The position numbers and the translations under genes were made by a program. A DNA stretch of 64,000 bases, taken from the NCBI GenBank assembly GCA_947458265.1, contig CANGYF010000007.1:124001-188000 (forward strand), in the 5' to 3' direction. The number at the start of each line of letters is the position of its first letter. Within the stretch, counting starts at the first letter, position 1. Under the pieces are notes generated by a model. That model was not told the origin of the DNA. It ran no database searches and worked only from the letters and a program-made list of their open reading frames with translations. Below, piece by piece: positions 35,699 through 44,259 of the stretch. The DNA is from Betaproteobacteria bacterium (lineage in GTDB: Bacteria; Pseudomonadota; Gammaproteobacteria; Burkholderiales; CAIKXV01).

Positions 35699-36339
35699 GC
35701 CCCCTTGCTGTCGTCGCCGATGCGCAGGCGAGTGTCGTTCAAGTACTTGTACGGCGGTACCACCAGGTTGGTCGGCGCAGGCATGCCGGCGAATACCCGT
35801 CCTGCCAGGTCGAACACCGACCCGTGGCAGGGGCAGTAGAAGCCGCCCGACCAGCCTTCGCTCGGCTGCAGACGGTCAGTCGGCGAGCAGCCCAGGTGCG
35901 TGCAGATGCCCACCAGCACGAGCACCTCGGGCTTGATGGAACGGGTGGCATTCGCCGCGTAGTCGGGCTGCTGCGCTGCCTTCGAGTCGGGGTCGGCCAG
36001 GCGTGCCTTGACGGCGTCGAGCGAGGCCAGCATCTCGGGGGTGCGGCGCACCACCCAGACCGGCTGGCCGCGCCACTCGGCACGCAGCAGCATGCCGGGC
36101 TCGATCGCGGCGATGTCGACGTCGACCGGCGCGCCGGCGGCCTTCGCCCGCTCGCTCGGGAACCAGCTGGCGACGAACGGTGCGGCAACGGCGGCGGCAC
36201 CCGCCGCCCCGACCGCCGAGGTCGCCGCCAGCAGCAGCTTGCGTCGCTGCGGCATTTCGGCGCCAGCCGGAGCTGGCGTGAAAGATCCGCTGCCTGCATT
36301 ACCAGCAGCGGGCGCGGTCATCGAAGGTGAATTGCTCAT
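35695..36339 (-). CDS. petA: Rieske iron-sulfur subunit of the bc1 complex
   Basis: A 214-residue protein anchored by a Tat-type N-terminal helix; [13 protein letters not shown] near 31-43 is the twin-arginine start. The 2Fe-2S ligands are in CTHLGCSP and [10 protein letters not shown] glycine/alanine-rich hinge precedes the head domain. The longer N-terminus (about 30 residues before RR) is usual. It is exported by the TatABC system encoded at 42384-44113. First gene of petABC. Confidence 0.96.
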   Translation of the reverse strand: MSNSPSMTAPAAGNAGSGSFTPAPAGAEMPQRRKLLLAATSAVGAAGAAAVAAPFVASWFPSERAKAAGAPVDVDIAAIEPGMLLRAEWRGQPVWVVRRTPEMLASLDAVKARLADPDSKAAQQPDYAANATRSIKPEVLVLVGICTHLGCSPTDRLQPSEGWSGGFYCPCHGSVFDLAGRVFAGMPAPTNLVVPPYKYLNDTRLRIGDDSKGA

Positions 36340-36374
36340 GCCAATCTAGCCTTTGCCGGAACCGTAACCACGGG

Positions 36375-36380
36375 ATTGTA
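36375..36380 (-). promoter_or_regulatory. candidate -10 box of petABC
   Basis: TACAAT reads leftward 35 bases before the petA start. The hexamer 17 bases upstream is TTCAGG, a poor -35, so this may need an activator or be chance. It lies in the 167-base gap between petA and the Nif3-family gene. Confidence 0.35.
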
Positions 36381-36506
36381 CCGAATCGCATGCAAGACCT
36401 GAAGTCCCATGCGACCGGACTGCGACGCGTTTGCCGGGTGGTCAGAGCGCGTTACCCGCGCTTCTCGACGTGCGCAATGTTGACCGAAACGGCCTGCAAC
36501 GGCACT

Positions 36507-37262
36507 TCAGGCAGGGTTGTCGATGTCGATGAACCGGTGCTCCAGGCCGTGTTCCCGGGCGAGGTGTTCGCCCACCGCCTGCACACCGTAGCGCTCGGTG
36601 GCATGGTGTCCGGCGCAGATCAGGCCGATGCCGCATTCGCGCGCCACGTGCACCGTCTGCTCCGAGACCTCCCCGGTGATGAACACATCGGCATGCGGCC
36701 AGGCATCCTCGATGTAGCGCTGCCCGCCGCCGGTGCACCAGGCAGCGCGGCGCAATGGCATGGCGGGATCGCCGACCACCAGCGGCACCCGACCCAGCAC
36801 CTGCGCGACCTGCGCAGAGAAATCGCCCAGGGTTGTCGGCCCCGTCAGCCGAGGCGGCAGGTCGCCGATCGCCAGCAGGCCGGCCCGGTCCAGCGAGCCG
36901 GTGCGCTCGATGCCCAGTTGCAGGCCTAGGCGGGTGTTGTTGCCCAGTTCGGGGTGCACGTCGAGCGGCAGGTGGAATGCGAACAGGTTCAGGTTGGCGC
37001 CGATCAGGCGCGCGACCCGCGCACGCCGGTAGCCGGTGAGCCGGCCGCTGTCGCCCTTCCAGAACAGCCCGTGGTGCACCAGCAGTGCATCGGCACCGGC
37101 CTCCACCGCGGCATCGATCAGCGCCTGCGACGCAGTGACGCCGGTGACCAGCCGCCGCACGTCCCTGCGTCCTTCGACCTGCAGGCCGTTCGGGCAGTAG
37201 TCGTCGACCGAGGCAGGCGGCAGCAGCCGGTCTAGGAAGTCGCTCAGGTCCTGTCTGTCCAT
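36507..37262 (-). CDS. Nif3-like dinuclear metal-centre protein (YbgI/GTP cyclohydrolase I type 2 family)
   Basis: A 251-residue protein of the NIF3/YbgI family, which forms hexameric rings with two metals per subunit. The metal ligands are in LVHHGLFWKGD near 61-71 and in the C-terminal CAGHHATERYGV and GVQAVGEHLA. Its cellular function is unsettled. It often neighbours petA and degQ in betaproteobacteria, which holds here; it is divergent from the protease gene. Confidence 0.93.
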   Translation of the reverse strand: MDRQDLSDFLDRLLPPASVDDYCPNGLQVEGRRDVRRLVTGVTASQALIDAAVEAGADALLVHHGLFWKGDSGRLTGYRRARVARLIGANLNLFAFHLPLDVHPELGNNTRLGLQLGIERTGSLDRAGLLAIGDLPPRLTGPTTLGDFSAQVAQVLGRVPLVVGDPAMPLRRAAWCTGGGQRYIEDAWPHADVFITGEVSEQTVHVARECGIGLICAGHHATERYGVQAVGEHLAREHGLEHRFIDIDNPA

Positions 37263-37301
37263 GGTGCGCTGGAAACCGGGAAGTGGTGGGGTATAGGTGG
37301 T

Positions 37302-37337
37302 GATGCGGGTGCCGATGCGGGTGCCGATGCGGGTGCC
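37302..37337. repeat. three tandem copies of a 12-bp repeat
   Basis: GATGCGGGTGCC occurs three times back to back (37302-37313, 37314-37325, 37326-37337) in the gap between the divergent nif3 and degQ-like genes. It may affect promoter spacing and is likely to vary in copy number. Confidence 0.85.
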
Positions 37338-37448
37338 GGGCGGCAGGCTTGCAGGACGGGCGGGCCCGGATCGCGCGTCGACGGGCTCGATGGTAGCCTC
37401 CGCGCTGGAGCGGGGTTCGATCCGTTCGTCGATCTAGGGATATCCGGT

Positions 37449-38660
37449 ATGCGCAGGCTCTGGCTGCTGTTCGCTCAGGCGGTGACGATCACCCTCGGGG
37501 TGTGGTTCGTCGCTGCCCTGCTCCGGCCCGACCTGATGCCCGCTGCGCTGCAGCCGTGGCGTTCATTGCCGGAAACGCAGGCGCCGCGGCCGGCGGGCGC
37601 ACCGGTGGCAGCCACCGCCGCTCCGCCGCCGGCGCTGCCGGCGACCGGCACCTGGTCGGATGCGGCCGCACGTGCGATGCCCTCGGTGGTGAACATCTAC
37701 ACGACCGCCCGCGTGCCGCCGCGTGAGCGCAACTCGGCGCTGGAAGATCCGTTCTTCCAGTTCTTCTTCGGCGACCGCATGCCCGGCGGACGTGGCCGCG
37801 GCGAGGCAGAGCCGCGACAGCGGCCGGCCAGCCTGGGCTCGGGGGTGATCGTGAACACCGGCGGCTTCATCGTCACCAATGCCCATGTCGTCGATTCGGC
37901 CGCGCAGATCGAGGTCGCACTGTCGGACGGGCGCCGCGCACCGGCGACCGTGGTCGGGTCGGATCCGGACACCGACCTGGCCGTCATCAAGGCCGACCTG
38001 GGCAGCCTGCCGGCGATCGCCATCGGCGACACGTCGAAGGTACGCGTGGGCGACGCGGTGCTTGCGATCGGCAATCCGTTCGGCGTCGGACAGACGGTGA
38101 CGATGGGCATCGTCAGTGCGCTCGGGCGCAACCAGCTCGGTGTCAGCCCGTTCGAGAACTTCGTGCAGACCGATGCCGCCATCAACCCGGGCAACTCCGG
38201 CGGCGCGCTGGTCGACACCCAGGGCAACCTGATCGGCATCAACACGCTGATCTTCTCGCGCAGCGGCGGCTCGCAGGGCATCGGCTTCGCGATCCCGGCC
38301 GAGACGGTACGCCAGGTGATGGACCAGCTGATCGCCTCCGGCCAGATGGTGCGCGGCTGGCTAGGCGTCGAGACTCAGGACCTCACCCGGACGCTCGCCG
38401 AATCGTTCGGCATCGGTGCCGGCGGCGGCGCGCTGGTTGCCGGCGTGGTGCGCGGCGGCCCGGCCGACGAGGGCGGCATGCGCCCGGGCGACGTGGTGGT
38501 CGCCATCGAGGGCAAGCCGGTCGGCGACACAAGTGCGCTGCTCAACACGGTCGCCGCGCTCAGGCCAGGCAGCACCGCCGCGGTGACGCTGGTGCGCGAG
38601 CGCAAGGAGCTGAAGCTCAGCGTGAAGGTCGGCACCCGGCCGGTGCGCCGGCGCAGCTGA
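37449..38660 (+). CDS. DegQ/AlgW-type trypsin-like periplasmic serine protease
   Basis: A 403-residue HtrA-family protease anchored by an N-terminal helix (about residues 4-25). The catalytic triad is His146 (VTNAHVVD), Asp176 (DPDTDLAVI) and Ser250 (NPGNSGGALVD). One PDZ domain follows (about 295-395), as in DegS/AlgW rather than the two of DegP/DegQ. It could start the envelope-stress cascade by cutting an anti-sigma factor, or act in quality control. A Pro/Ala linker joins anchor and protease. Confidence 0.94.
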   Translation: MRRLWLLFAQAVTITLGVWFVAALLRPDLMPAALQPWRSLPETQAPRPAGAPVAATAAPPPALPATGTWSDAAARAMPSVVNIYTTARVPPRERNSALEDPFFQFFFGDRMPGGRGRGEAEPRQRPASLGSGVIVNTGGFIVTNAHVVDSAAQIEVALSDGRRAPATVVGSDPDTDLAVIKADLGSLPAIAIGDTSKVRVGDAVLAIGNPFGVGQTVTMGIVSALGRNQLGVSPFENFVQTDAAINPGNSGGALVDTQGNLIGINTLIFSRSGGSQGIGFAIPAETVRQVMDQLIASGQMVRGWLGVETQDLTRTLAESFGIGAGGGALVAGVVRGGPADEGGMRPGDVVVAIEGKPVGDTSALLNTVAALRPGSTAAVTLVRERKELKLSVKVGTRPVRRRS

Positions 38661-38699
38661 CCCGCCTGCCCGGCGCATGGACCTTGATCGACGCCGCCA

Positions 38700-39686
38700 C
38701 TATTCCGCCTTGATGCCAGCCACGCGGATCACCTTCTCCCAGCGCGCGACCTCGAGCTCGAGGTAGGCCGCGAACTCCTTCGGCGAACTGCCGATTGCCT
38801 CGAAGCCGCCGGTGGCCATGCGCTGCTTCATGTCGGGCTGCGCGTAGATCTTCTGCAGGTCGGCGTAGAACCTGTCGATGATCGGCTGCGGCGTGCCGGC
38901 AGGCATCAGCAGCCCGGCCCAGGTCGAGGCCTCGAAGCCGCGCACGCCCGCCTCGTCCATCGTCGGCAGGTCGGGCATCGTCGGCGAGCGCTTCGCCGAG
39001 GCGATGGCCAGCACGTTGATGCGGCCCGATTTCACGTGCGGCAGCACCGCTGGCAGGTTGCCGAAGATCATCGAGATCTGGCCGCCGAGCAGGTCGGTGA
39101 CTGCCGGGCCGCCGCCCTTGTACGGGATGTGGGTGACGTCGACCTTGGCCAGCAGCTTGAACAGTTCGGCCGCCAGGTGCGTGGACCCGCCGACGCCACC
39201 CGAGCCGTAGTTGATCTGCCCGGGCCGCGAGCGCAGCAACGCGATCAGTTCCTTCACGTTCTTCGCCGGCACGCTCGGATGCACCGCGAGCACGTTCGGC
39301 GACTCGGCGACGTTCGATACCGGTGCGAAGTCCGCGAGCTTGTAGGGCACCTTCCGGAACAGACTGAAGTTCGCCGGGAAGGCGGCGGTCGCCATGAGCA
39401 TCGTGTAGCCGTCCGGCGTTGCGCGTGCGACCACCTCGGCACCGATCATGGTCGAACCACCGGGCCGATTCTCGACCAGCACCGTCTGGCCCCAGGCCTC
39501 GCCCAGCCTGGTACCGACCAGACGCGCGATCGCATCGGTGGAGCCACCACCGGCGATCGGGACGATCATGCGTACCGGCTTCACGGGCCAGGCCTGCGCG
39601 AAGGCGGCACCGGCGGCGCCAACGCAGGCCACTGCCAGCATCAAGGCCGCCGAACGCGGTCCGGAGGTTCGGTCGATGTGGTTCAT
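38700..39686 (-). CDS. Bug/TctC-family solute receptor
   Basis: A 328-residue receptor from ATG 39686 (MNHIDRTSGPRS); upstream in-frame sequence to 39959 is not homologous. The signal peptide ends near AAFAQA, and the mature start is WPVKPVRMIVPIAGGGSTD. VLVENRPGGSTMIG, RPGQINYGSGG and HIPYKGGGPA are family-typical. It stands alone between the protease gene (convergent) and the VPLPA-CTERM gene (divergent), so nothing suggests its ligand. Confidence 0.93.
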   Translation of the reverse strand: MNHIDRTSGPRSAALMLAVACVGAAGAAFAQAWPVKPVRMIVPIAGGGSTDAIARLVGTRLGEAWGQTVLVENRPGGSTMIGAEVVARATPDGYTMLMATAAFPANFSLFRKVPYKLADFAPVSNVAESPNVLAVHPSVPAKNVKELIALLRSRPGQINYGSGGVGGSTHLAAELFKLLAKVDVTHIPYKGGGPAVTDLLGGQISMIFGNLPAVLPHVKSGRINVLAIASAKRSPTMPDLPTMDEAGVRGFEASTWAGLLMPAGTPQPIIDRFYADLQKIYAQPDMKQRMATGGFEAIGSSPKEFAAYLELEVARWEKVIRVAGIKAE

Positions 39687-39853
39687 GCGCGCTCCATGCA
39701 GTAAATCGTACCGGTAGGGAAGCAATCGGCAGGCCACCTGCGCCCCGGGTACGCCAGAGCACGGTGGGTCCAGAGGCCTCCAGATTGCCCGATCCCAGCC
39801 GCGACCGCACCTGGATTGATCCTTTCGGACCAAGGCGGCGCTTCGCGGGCATG

Positions 39854-39875
39854 CCTGTCGCGAGCCTGTCGCGAG
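39854..39875. repeat. tandem 11-bp duplication
   Basis: CCTGTCGCGAG occurs twice in direct succession in the 260-base gap between the divergent Bug and VPLPA-CTERM genes. The rest of the gap shows no further feature I can support apart from the AGGAG at 39936-39940. Confidence 0.8.
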
Positions 39876-39946
39876 CCCGGTCTGCCCAGGCAGGCTTTGG
39901 CATCCCAATCCCGGCGACCCCCGTCGCAACACTTCAGGAGAATCAG

Positions 39947-40558
39947 ATGAATCGATCATTCCAATCGCTGGCAGGCACCCTCGTGCTCGCCGCCGGCCTG
40001 GGCATCGCCCAGTCCTCGATCGCCGCGACCATCAACTTCGACAACTTCGCCGACCAGCAGAACATCAACGGCGTCGACCTCGGGGGCGTGACGGTGACCA
40101 ACCCGAGCGGCGTTGTCGAGATCTACGCCAACAACCGCTTCGGCGTCAGCAACAGTTCGCCGGGCAATGCGATCGGCAGCTTCACCGGCGCGAGCAGCAT
40201 CAATCCGATGATCTTCACCTTCAGCGCGCCGACCAGCTTCGTCACGCTGTTCGGGGGCGACGGTGGCGGCGACACCGACTCCTGGACGCTCACCGTGTAC
40301 GACGCCCAGGTCGGCGGCAACATGCTCGGGACGATCTCCACCGGCGATTTCAACGGCTCGCCGTATCTCGGCCTGACCCTGAGCGCCGCATCGATCCTGC
40401 GCGCCGAGGCGAACTGGACCGGACAGGCGGCCGGCGTCGGCTACGACGACCTGAGCTTCGACCAGGTGGCCCAGGTACCGCTGCCGGCACCGGCGCTGCT
40501 GCTCGGCGCAGGCCTCGCCGGCATGATCGGCATGGCACGCCGCCGCAAGGCGGGCTGA
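39947..40558 (+). CDS. VPLPA-CTERM sorting-signal protein, secreted
   Basis: A 203-residue protein from ATG 39947, preceded by AGGAG. The signal peptide ends near SIAATI. The beta-rich, Asn/Gly/Ser-rich middle is low in Lys and Arg. The C-terminus is VPLPAPALLLGAGLAGMIG followed by ARRRKAG: the short motif, hydrophobic helix and basic tail of PEP-CTERM-class signals. Such proteins are processed by an exosortase and end up in extracellular matrix. No exosortase is in the window. It ends before a strong terminator. Confidence 0.88.
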   Translation: MNRSFQSLAGTLVLAAGLGIAQSSIAATINFDNFADQQNINGVDLGGVTVTNPSGVVEIYANNRFGVSNSSPGNAIGSFTGASSINPMIFTFSAPTSFVTLFGGDGGGDTDSWTLTVYDAQVGGNMLGTISTGDFNGSPYLGLTLSAASILRAEANWTGQAAGVGYDDLSFDQVAQVPLPAPALLLGAGLAGMIGMARRRKAG

Positions 40559-40612
40559 GTCTTCCGCGCCTCGTCGCACGGGCGCGGATAGGCACATGCA
40601 GGGCGTTTCATC

Positions 40613-40638
40613 GAAGGCCCCGCCCTGGCGGGGCCTTC
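40613..40638. terminator. strong bidirectional terminator hairpin
   Basis: A perfect 12-bp inverted repeat, GAAGGCCCCGCC (40613-40624) and GGCGGGGCCTTC (40627-40638), with a 2-base minimal loop lies between the convergent VPLPA-CTERM and M48 peptidase genes. The outer TTC/GAA bases give short T-rich ends on both strands. Confidence 0.8.
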
Positions 40639-40639
40639 G

Positions 40640-41521
40640 TCATTCTGCCGGCGGCGCCTTCGTGCCCCGTGCGTCGCGGATTGCCTGCAGCGCCGGCGGC
40701 AGCGGGGTCAGGGTGCCCTCGGCCGCCCATCGGCGCTCGGCCGCAAGCAGTTGCATGCGATGCAGCCGGTCGTCGGTGGCCGGATGCGTACGCATGAACA
40801 CCGGCACCGACTCGGCCGCCCTGCCCGCTTGGGACGCGCGGCGCTGCATCTCCTCGAAGAAGGTACCCGCCCCGGCGACATGCCCGTAACGCTGCGCGAC
40901 CGCCTCCAGCGCATCCGCGTCGGCCCTGGCTTCCTGCGAGCGGCTGAAGCCGAGCACGCTCAGGTTGCCGGCGCTGCCGAGCAGCCAGTCCGCCACTGCG
41001 GAGCCGGCGCCGGCCGACACGGCGGACATCACGACCGCCAGTGCCATGCCCCGGCCGAGGCTGCGCACCGGGTCGCGGTGCCTGATGTGGGCGATCTCGT
41101 GTGCAAGCACCATCGCCAGCGCATTCTCGCTGTCGATCGCCTCGACCAGTCCGCGGTAGATCGTGATGTTGCCGCCCACGGTGGCCGACGCGTTCGCCAC
41201 CGGCAGCACACTGTAGTGCACCTGCAGCGTCATGCCGGCCGGCAGCCCCTGCGGGCCGACCAGCGACTGCGCCAGCTTCTGCAGCGTCGCCTCCGGCTCG
41301 GCGGCAGGCTCCGCCGGCTTGAAGAAGCGCGCCGCGACCGCCTGCTCCGCCGTGAACGGCAGCCAGGCGGCGATGGCCTGGGCGAACAGCATCAGCACCA
41401 GCGCACAGGCGAGGATCAGCGCCCCCAGGCCAGCCACCATCACGAAGAACGACAGCAGCGGCCGCGACTCGCCGACGTTGACCTCTTCCTGCGGCAGCTG
41501 CGGGTTGCTCCAGCTGCTCAT
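40640..41521 (-). CDS. M48-family membrane metallopeptidase
   Basis: A 293-residue zinc protease. A hydrophobic anchor (about 25-48) precedes the catalytic domain. The zinc motif is HEIAHIRH near 142-149, and the third ligand is the Glu in QEARADADA. Family members (HtpX, LoiP, BepA relatives) act in membrane or outer-membrane protein quality control. It is 10 bases after a YbjQ-type gene and probably cotranscribed with both YbjQ genes. Confidence 0.9.
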   Translation of the reverse strand: MSSWSNPQLPQEEVNVGESRPLLSFFVMVAGLGALILACALVLMLFAQAIAAWLPFTAEQAVAARFFKPAEPAAEPEATLQKLAQSLVGPQGLPAGMTLQVHYSVLPVANASATVGGNITIYRGLVEAIDSENALAMVLAHEIAHIRHRDPVRSLGRGMALAVVMSAVSAGAGSAVADWLLGSAGNLSVLGFSRSQEARADADALEAVAQRYGHVAGAGTFFEEMQRRASQAGRAAESVPVFMRTHPATDDRLHRMQLLAAERRWAAEGTLTPLPPALQAIRDARGTKAPPAE

Positions 41522-41531
41522 GGCATCCTGC

Positions 41532-41990
41532 TCACGCGACCGGGCGCAGCGCCGTCCCGTAGGCGATCAGCTCCACGGCACCGACGCCCCGGCCGGGCAC
41601 CTGCGAGGTCTGGAACTTCACGTTGACGATCATCGAGGCACCCTTGCGCATCGCGGCGTACTTCATGCGCAGCACCGACTCGCGCCGGGCGCGGTCGAGC
41701 AGGCTCTCGTACGAGCGCACGCGCCCGCCGAAGATGCTGTACAGGCCGGCCGCCACCGCCTTGAAGTAGTCCTGCGAAACCACCACGCTGCCGCAGACCA
41801 GGGAGGCCTCGAACGGCTGAGACACCGTCGGCGGAAAGCGGTTGCTGAACACGGTCACCCGCTCGAACAGCTTCTCGCGCTTGCGGATCGACGCGTAGTG
41901 CGCCCTCTCGGCGATGCGGCCGGCGATATAGCCGACCAGCAGCAGGACCGCGAAGACGATCAGGTCGGCGAACGCGAGGAAGGTCTGCAC
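41532..41990 (-). CDS. YbjQ-family (heavy-metal-binding domain) protein with N-terminal membrane helix
   Basis: A 152-residue protein with GTG start. Residues about 4-24 form a membrane helix (LAFADLIVFAVLLLVGYIAG). The rest is a YbjQ/UPF0145 domain with variations: VFSNRFPP, VVSQDYFKAVAAG, then IVNVKFQTSQV near the end. YbjQ folds as a pentamer of unknown function despite the metal-binding label. It is a diverged paralogue of the next gene, 9 bases upstream. Confidence 0.85.
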   Translation of the reverse strand: MQTFLAFADLIVFAVLLLVGYIAGRIAERAHYASIRKREKLFERVTVFSNRFPPTVSQPFEASLVCGSVVVSQDYFKAVAAGLYSIFGGRVRSYESLLDRARRESVLRMKYAAMRKGASMIVNVKFQTSQVPGRGVGAVELIAYGTALRPVA

Positions 41991-41999
41991 CCCGGCAGC

Positions 42000-42314
42000 C
42001 TACTCGACGACCACGGCGGTGCCGTAGGCGAACAGCTCGGCGGCGCCCTGGGTGATCGACGAGGTCGAGAAGCGCACGTTGAGCACCGCGTTGGCACCGG
42101 CTGCCTGCGCCTGGCGCACCATGCGCTCGGTGGCTTCCTCGCGCGCCTCGTTCAGCAGTTCGGTGTAGCCCTTCAGCTCGCCACCGACGATGTTCTTCAG
42201 GCTGGCCATGATGTCGCGCCCGACGTTCTTGGCACGCACCGTGCTGCCCTGGACCAGCCCGAGGTGGCGCACCACCCGCTTGCCGGGAATGACTTCGATA
42301 TTGGTAAGGATCAT
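42000..42314 (-). CDS. YbjQ/UPF0145-family protein
   Basis: A 104-residue soluble protein from ATG 42314 (MILTNIEVIPGKRV), the classic YbjQ start; an upstream extension to 42365 is not homologous. VVRHLGLVQGSTVRAKNVGRDI, GGELKGYTELL and ANAVLNVRFSTSS are all family-typical. The function is unknown. It follows tatC by 69 bases. Confidence 0.93.
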   Translation of the reverse strand: MILTNIEVIPGKRVVRHLGLVQGSTVRAKNVGRDIMASLKNIVGGELKGYTELLNEAREEATERMVRQAQAAGANAVLNVRFSTSSITQGAAELFAYGTAVVVE

Positions 42315-42383
42315 CTGCACTCCGGTCGAAGGATGGTTCCGGCACCTCGCACGACGCGCCGGCATCCGGTCAGCAGCACCGGA

Positions 42384-43229
42384 TCAGGAATCTTTAGTCG
42401 CGCCGCCGGCATCAGGGCTGGCGGCGGCAGCCGCGGCCTCGGCATCGGCCTCGGCGCGCGACGGCGAGATCCCGGTGAAGCGGGCCACCTGCAGGCCGAA
42501 CTCGTACAACAGGCAGAGCGGGATCGCCAGCAACAGCTGGGACACGACGTCCGGGGGCGTGACCACCGCGGCGACGATGAAGGCGCCGACGATCACGTAC
42601 GGCCGCGCCTGCTTCAGCTGCGCGATCGTCGCCACGCCGAAGCGCACCAGCAGCACGACGACGACCGGCACTTCGAAGGTGAGGCCGAAGGCGAGGAACA
42701 TCCCCATCACGAAGGACAGGTAGTTCTCGATGTCCGGGGCCACCGCCACCGACTCGGGTGCGAAGCCTGCGATGAAGCGGAACACGAAGCCGAACACGAC
42801 GAAATAGCAGTAGGACATGCCGAGGAAGAACATGCCGACGCTGGAGGCGAGCACCGGCAGTGCGAGGCGCTTCTCGTGCTGGTACAGGCCTGGCGCGACG
42901 AAAGCCCACACCTGGTAGAGGACGTAGGGCAGCGCCAGCAGGAAGGCGACGAACAGCGTCACCTTCAGCGGCACGAAGAACGGCGAGATCACGCCGGTGG
43001 CGAGCAGCCTGGTGCCCGCGGGCAGCGCCGACATCAGCGGCAGCGACACGACGTCGAAGATCTGCTTCATGAACGGCGACAGCAGCACGAACACCAGCAG
43101 CACCGAACCGGCGGCACGCACCACGCGCTGGCGCAGTTCCACCAGATGCGACATGAAGCTCTCGCCGGGCGGAGCTTCGCCGGCCGGGTCGGCCTGCGGA
43201 TCGGTGTCGTTGCCGGGCGTGGTCGACAT
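42384..43229 (-). CDS. tatC: Sec-independent protein translocase TatC
   Basis: A 281-residue, six-helix receptor of the twin-arginine translocase. It begins with a 25-residue Asp/Gly/Pro-rich tail, then the signal-recognition face FMSHLVELRQRVVRA. LPYVLYQVWAFVAPGLYQHE and YFVVFGFVFRFI are conserved. It recognises RR signals such as that of the Rieske protein at 35695-36339. It starts 3 bases after tatB. Confidence 0.96.
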   Translation of the reverse strand: MSTTPGNDTDPQADPAGEAPPGESFMSHLVELRQRVVRAAGSVLLVFVLLSPFMKQIFDVVSLPLMSALPAGTRLLATGVISPFFVPLKVTLFVAFLLALPYVLYQVWAFVAPGLYQHEKRLALPVLASSVGMFFLGMSYCYFVVFGFVFRFIAGFAPESVAVAPDIENYLSFVMGMFLAFGLTFEVPVVVVLLVRFGVATIAQLKQARPYVIVGAFIVAAVVTPPDVVSQLLLAIPLCLLYEFGLQVARFTGISPSRAEADAEAAAAAASPDAGGATKDS

Positions 43230-43232
43230 CGG

Positions 43233-43778
43233 TCAGGCCTGCGGCCAGCGGCGCGCGCCGTTCAGCGGCGCCGCTGCACTGCCCATCGCGAGCGCGGCCG
43301 TCGCCGCATAGCGTGCGGTGCCGGCCCGGCTGGACATGGCGCCGGCCACCGTCGGCTCGACCCACTCATCGGGCGACGGCCCGGCCAGCGCGACCGGTGC
43401 CGGATCCGGCATCGGCGTGATCTCGTCGCCGGGCAGCGGCATGCCGGAGGCAAGCGCATCGTGCGGGACAGAGGTACCCGGCGCCTCGCCGCGGGCGAGT
43501 GCCTCGAGGTCGCTTGCGCTGGCACGGGCGCCGGATTCGAACGAATTGAAAGACGACTGGACCGAACTGGCCGTCTCCTCGACCGTCTGCCGGAACTTGC
43601 GCAGTTCCTCCAGTTCCATCTCGCGCGTGATGTCGGACTTCACGTCGGCGACATAGCGCTGCATGCGCCCGACCAGGTGGCCGACCGTCTTCGCGACCTT
43701 CGGCAGCCGCTCAGGGCCGAGCACGACCAGCGCGACGACCGCGATCACCATCATTTCCGAGAAGCCGAGGTCGAGCAT
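43233..43778 (-). CDS. tatB: Sec-independent protein translocase TatB
   Basis: A 181-residue single-span protein: MLDLGFSEMMVIAVVALVVLG then an amphipathic helix with ERLPKVAKTVGHLVGR. The Glu near residue 8 is typical of TatB. The C-terminal half is Ala/Pro-rich and disordered, longer than in short TatB forms. No Shine-Dalgarno is visible before the ATG; a 14-base palindrome lies there instead (43786-43799). Confidence 0.95.
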   Translation of the reverse strand: MLDLGFSEMMVIAVVALVVLGPERLPKVAKTVGHLVGRMQRYVADVKSDITREMELEELRKFRQTVEETASSVQSSFNSFESGARASASDLEALARGEAPGTSVPHDALASGMPLPGDEITPMPDPAPVALAGPSPDEWVEPTVAGAMSSRAGTARYAATAALAMGSAAAPLNGARRWPQA

Positions 43779-43785
43779 GGTGGTG

Positions 43786-43799
43786 GCTGCCTAGGCAGC
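43786..43799. promoter_or_regulatory. perfect 14-base palindrome before the tatB start
   Basis: GCTGCCTAGGCAGC is its own reverse complement and ends seven bases upstream of the tatB ATG, where a ribosome site would be. It could form a short RNA hairpin that modulates tatB translation or be a protein site; neither is shown. Confidence 0.4.
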
Positions 43800-43870
43800 G
43801 CGAGGGGCGACAGCGGCGCTGATGGCAGCAGCGTCGACGACGGAACCGCCCATGCGCACCCGACGGAGGG

Positions 43871-44113
43871 TCAAACCTTGCTTTCGGTCTTGCTCTTGAC
43901 CTCGCCCTCGATCGTCTGGCCGGAGATCTGCTGCGAGGACGCACCGGGGGCGGCGCCGGTACCGGGCTTGTCGTCTTCGGGCTTCATGCCTTCCTTGAAG
44001 CCCTTGATCGCGCTGCCCATGTCCTTGCCGAGGTTGCTGAGCTTCTTGGTGCCGAACACCAGCACGACCACCAGAAGGACGATCAACCAGTGCCAGATGC
44101 TGAACGAACCCAT
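43871..44113 (-). CDS. tatA: Sec-independent protein translocase TatA
   Basis: An 80-residue pore-forming subunit from ATG 44113 ([16 protein letters not shown]). The hinge [25 protein letters not shown] is diagnostic. The ATG at 44137 would add eight residues not in the family. It is first of tatABC and lies 146 bases after hisE; that gap has short G- and CAAAAC-rich imperfect repeats but no gene. Confidence 0.95.
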   Translation of the reverse strand: MGSFSIWHWLIVLLVVVLVFGTKKLSNLGKDMGSAIKGFKEGMKPEDDKPGTGAAPGASSQQISGQTIEGEVKSKTESKV

Positions 44114-44259
44114 GTCGATGCTCCTTGTCGGTCGCACGGCTCACCGGCCGCTGGCGACGTGATCAGGTGGGGAAATGCAAAACCGGGGCAAAACGGGGGC
44201 GAAACTGATGCAAACCTGCTGCGAACCTGCGGGCGGCCCGCGACCGGCGGGGCTTCCGG

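Noticed and set aside
39895-39945. possible sigma-54 promoter before the VPLPA-CTERM gene
   Set aside because: A TGGCAT is present but the required TTGC-type -12 element at correct spacing is missing.
41232-44162. 976-codon rightward frame opposite M48, YbjQ and tat genes
   Set aside because: Antisense shadow of several recognised genes with no domain of its own.
44161-44230. short imperfect G- and CAAAAC-rich repeats between hisE and tatA
   Set aside because: The units vary in length and sequence and do not form a regular array or CRISPR; likely chance in a spacer.
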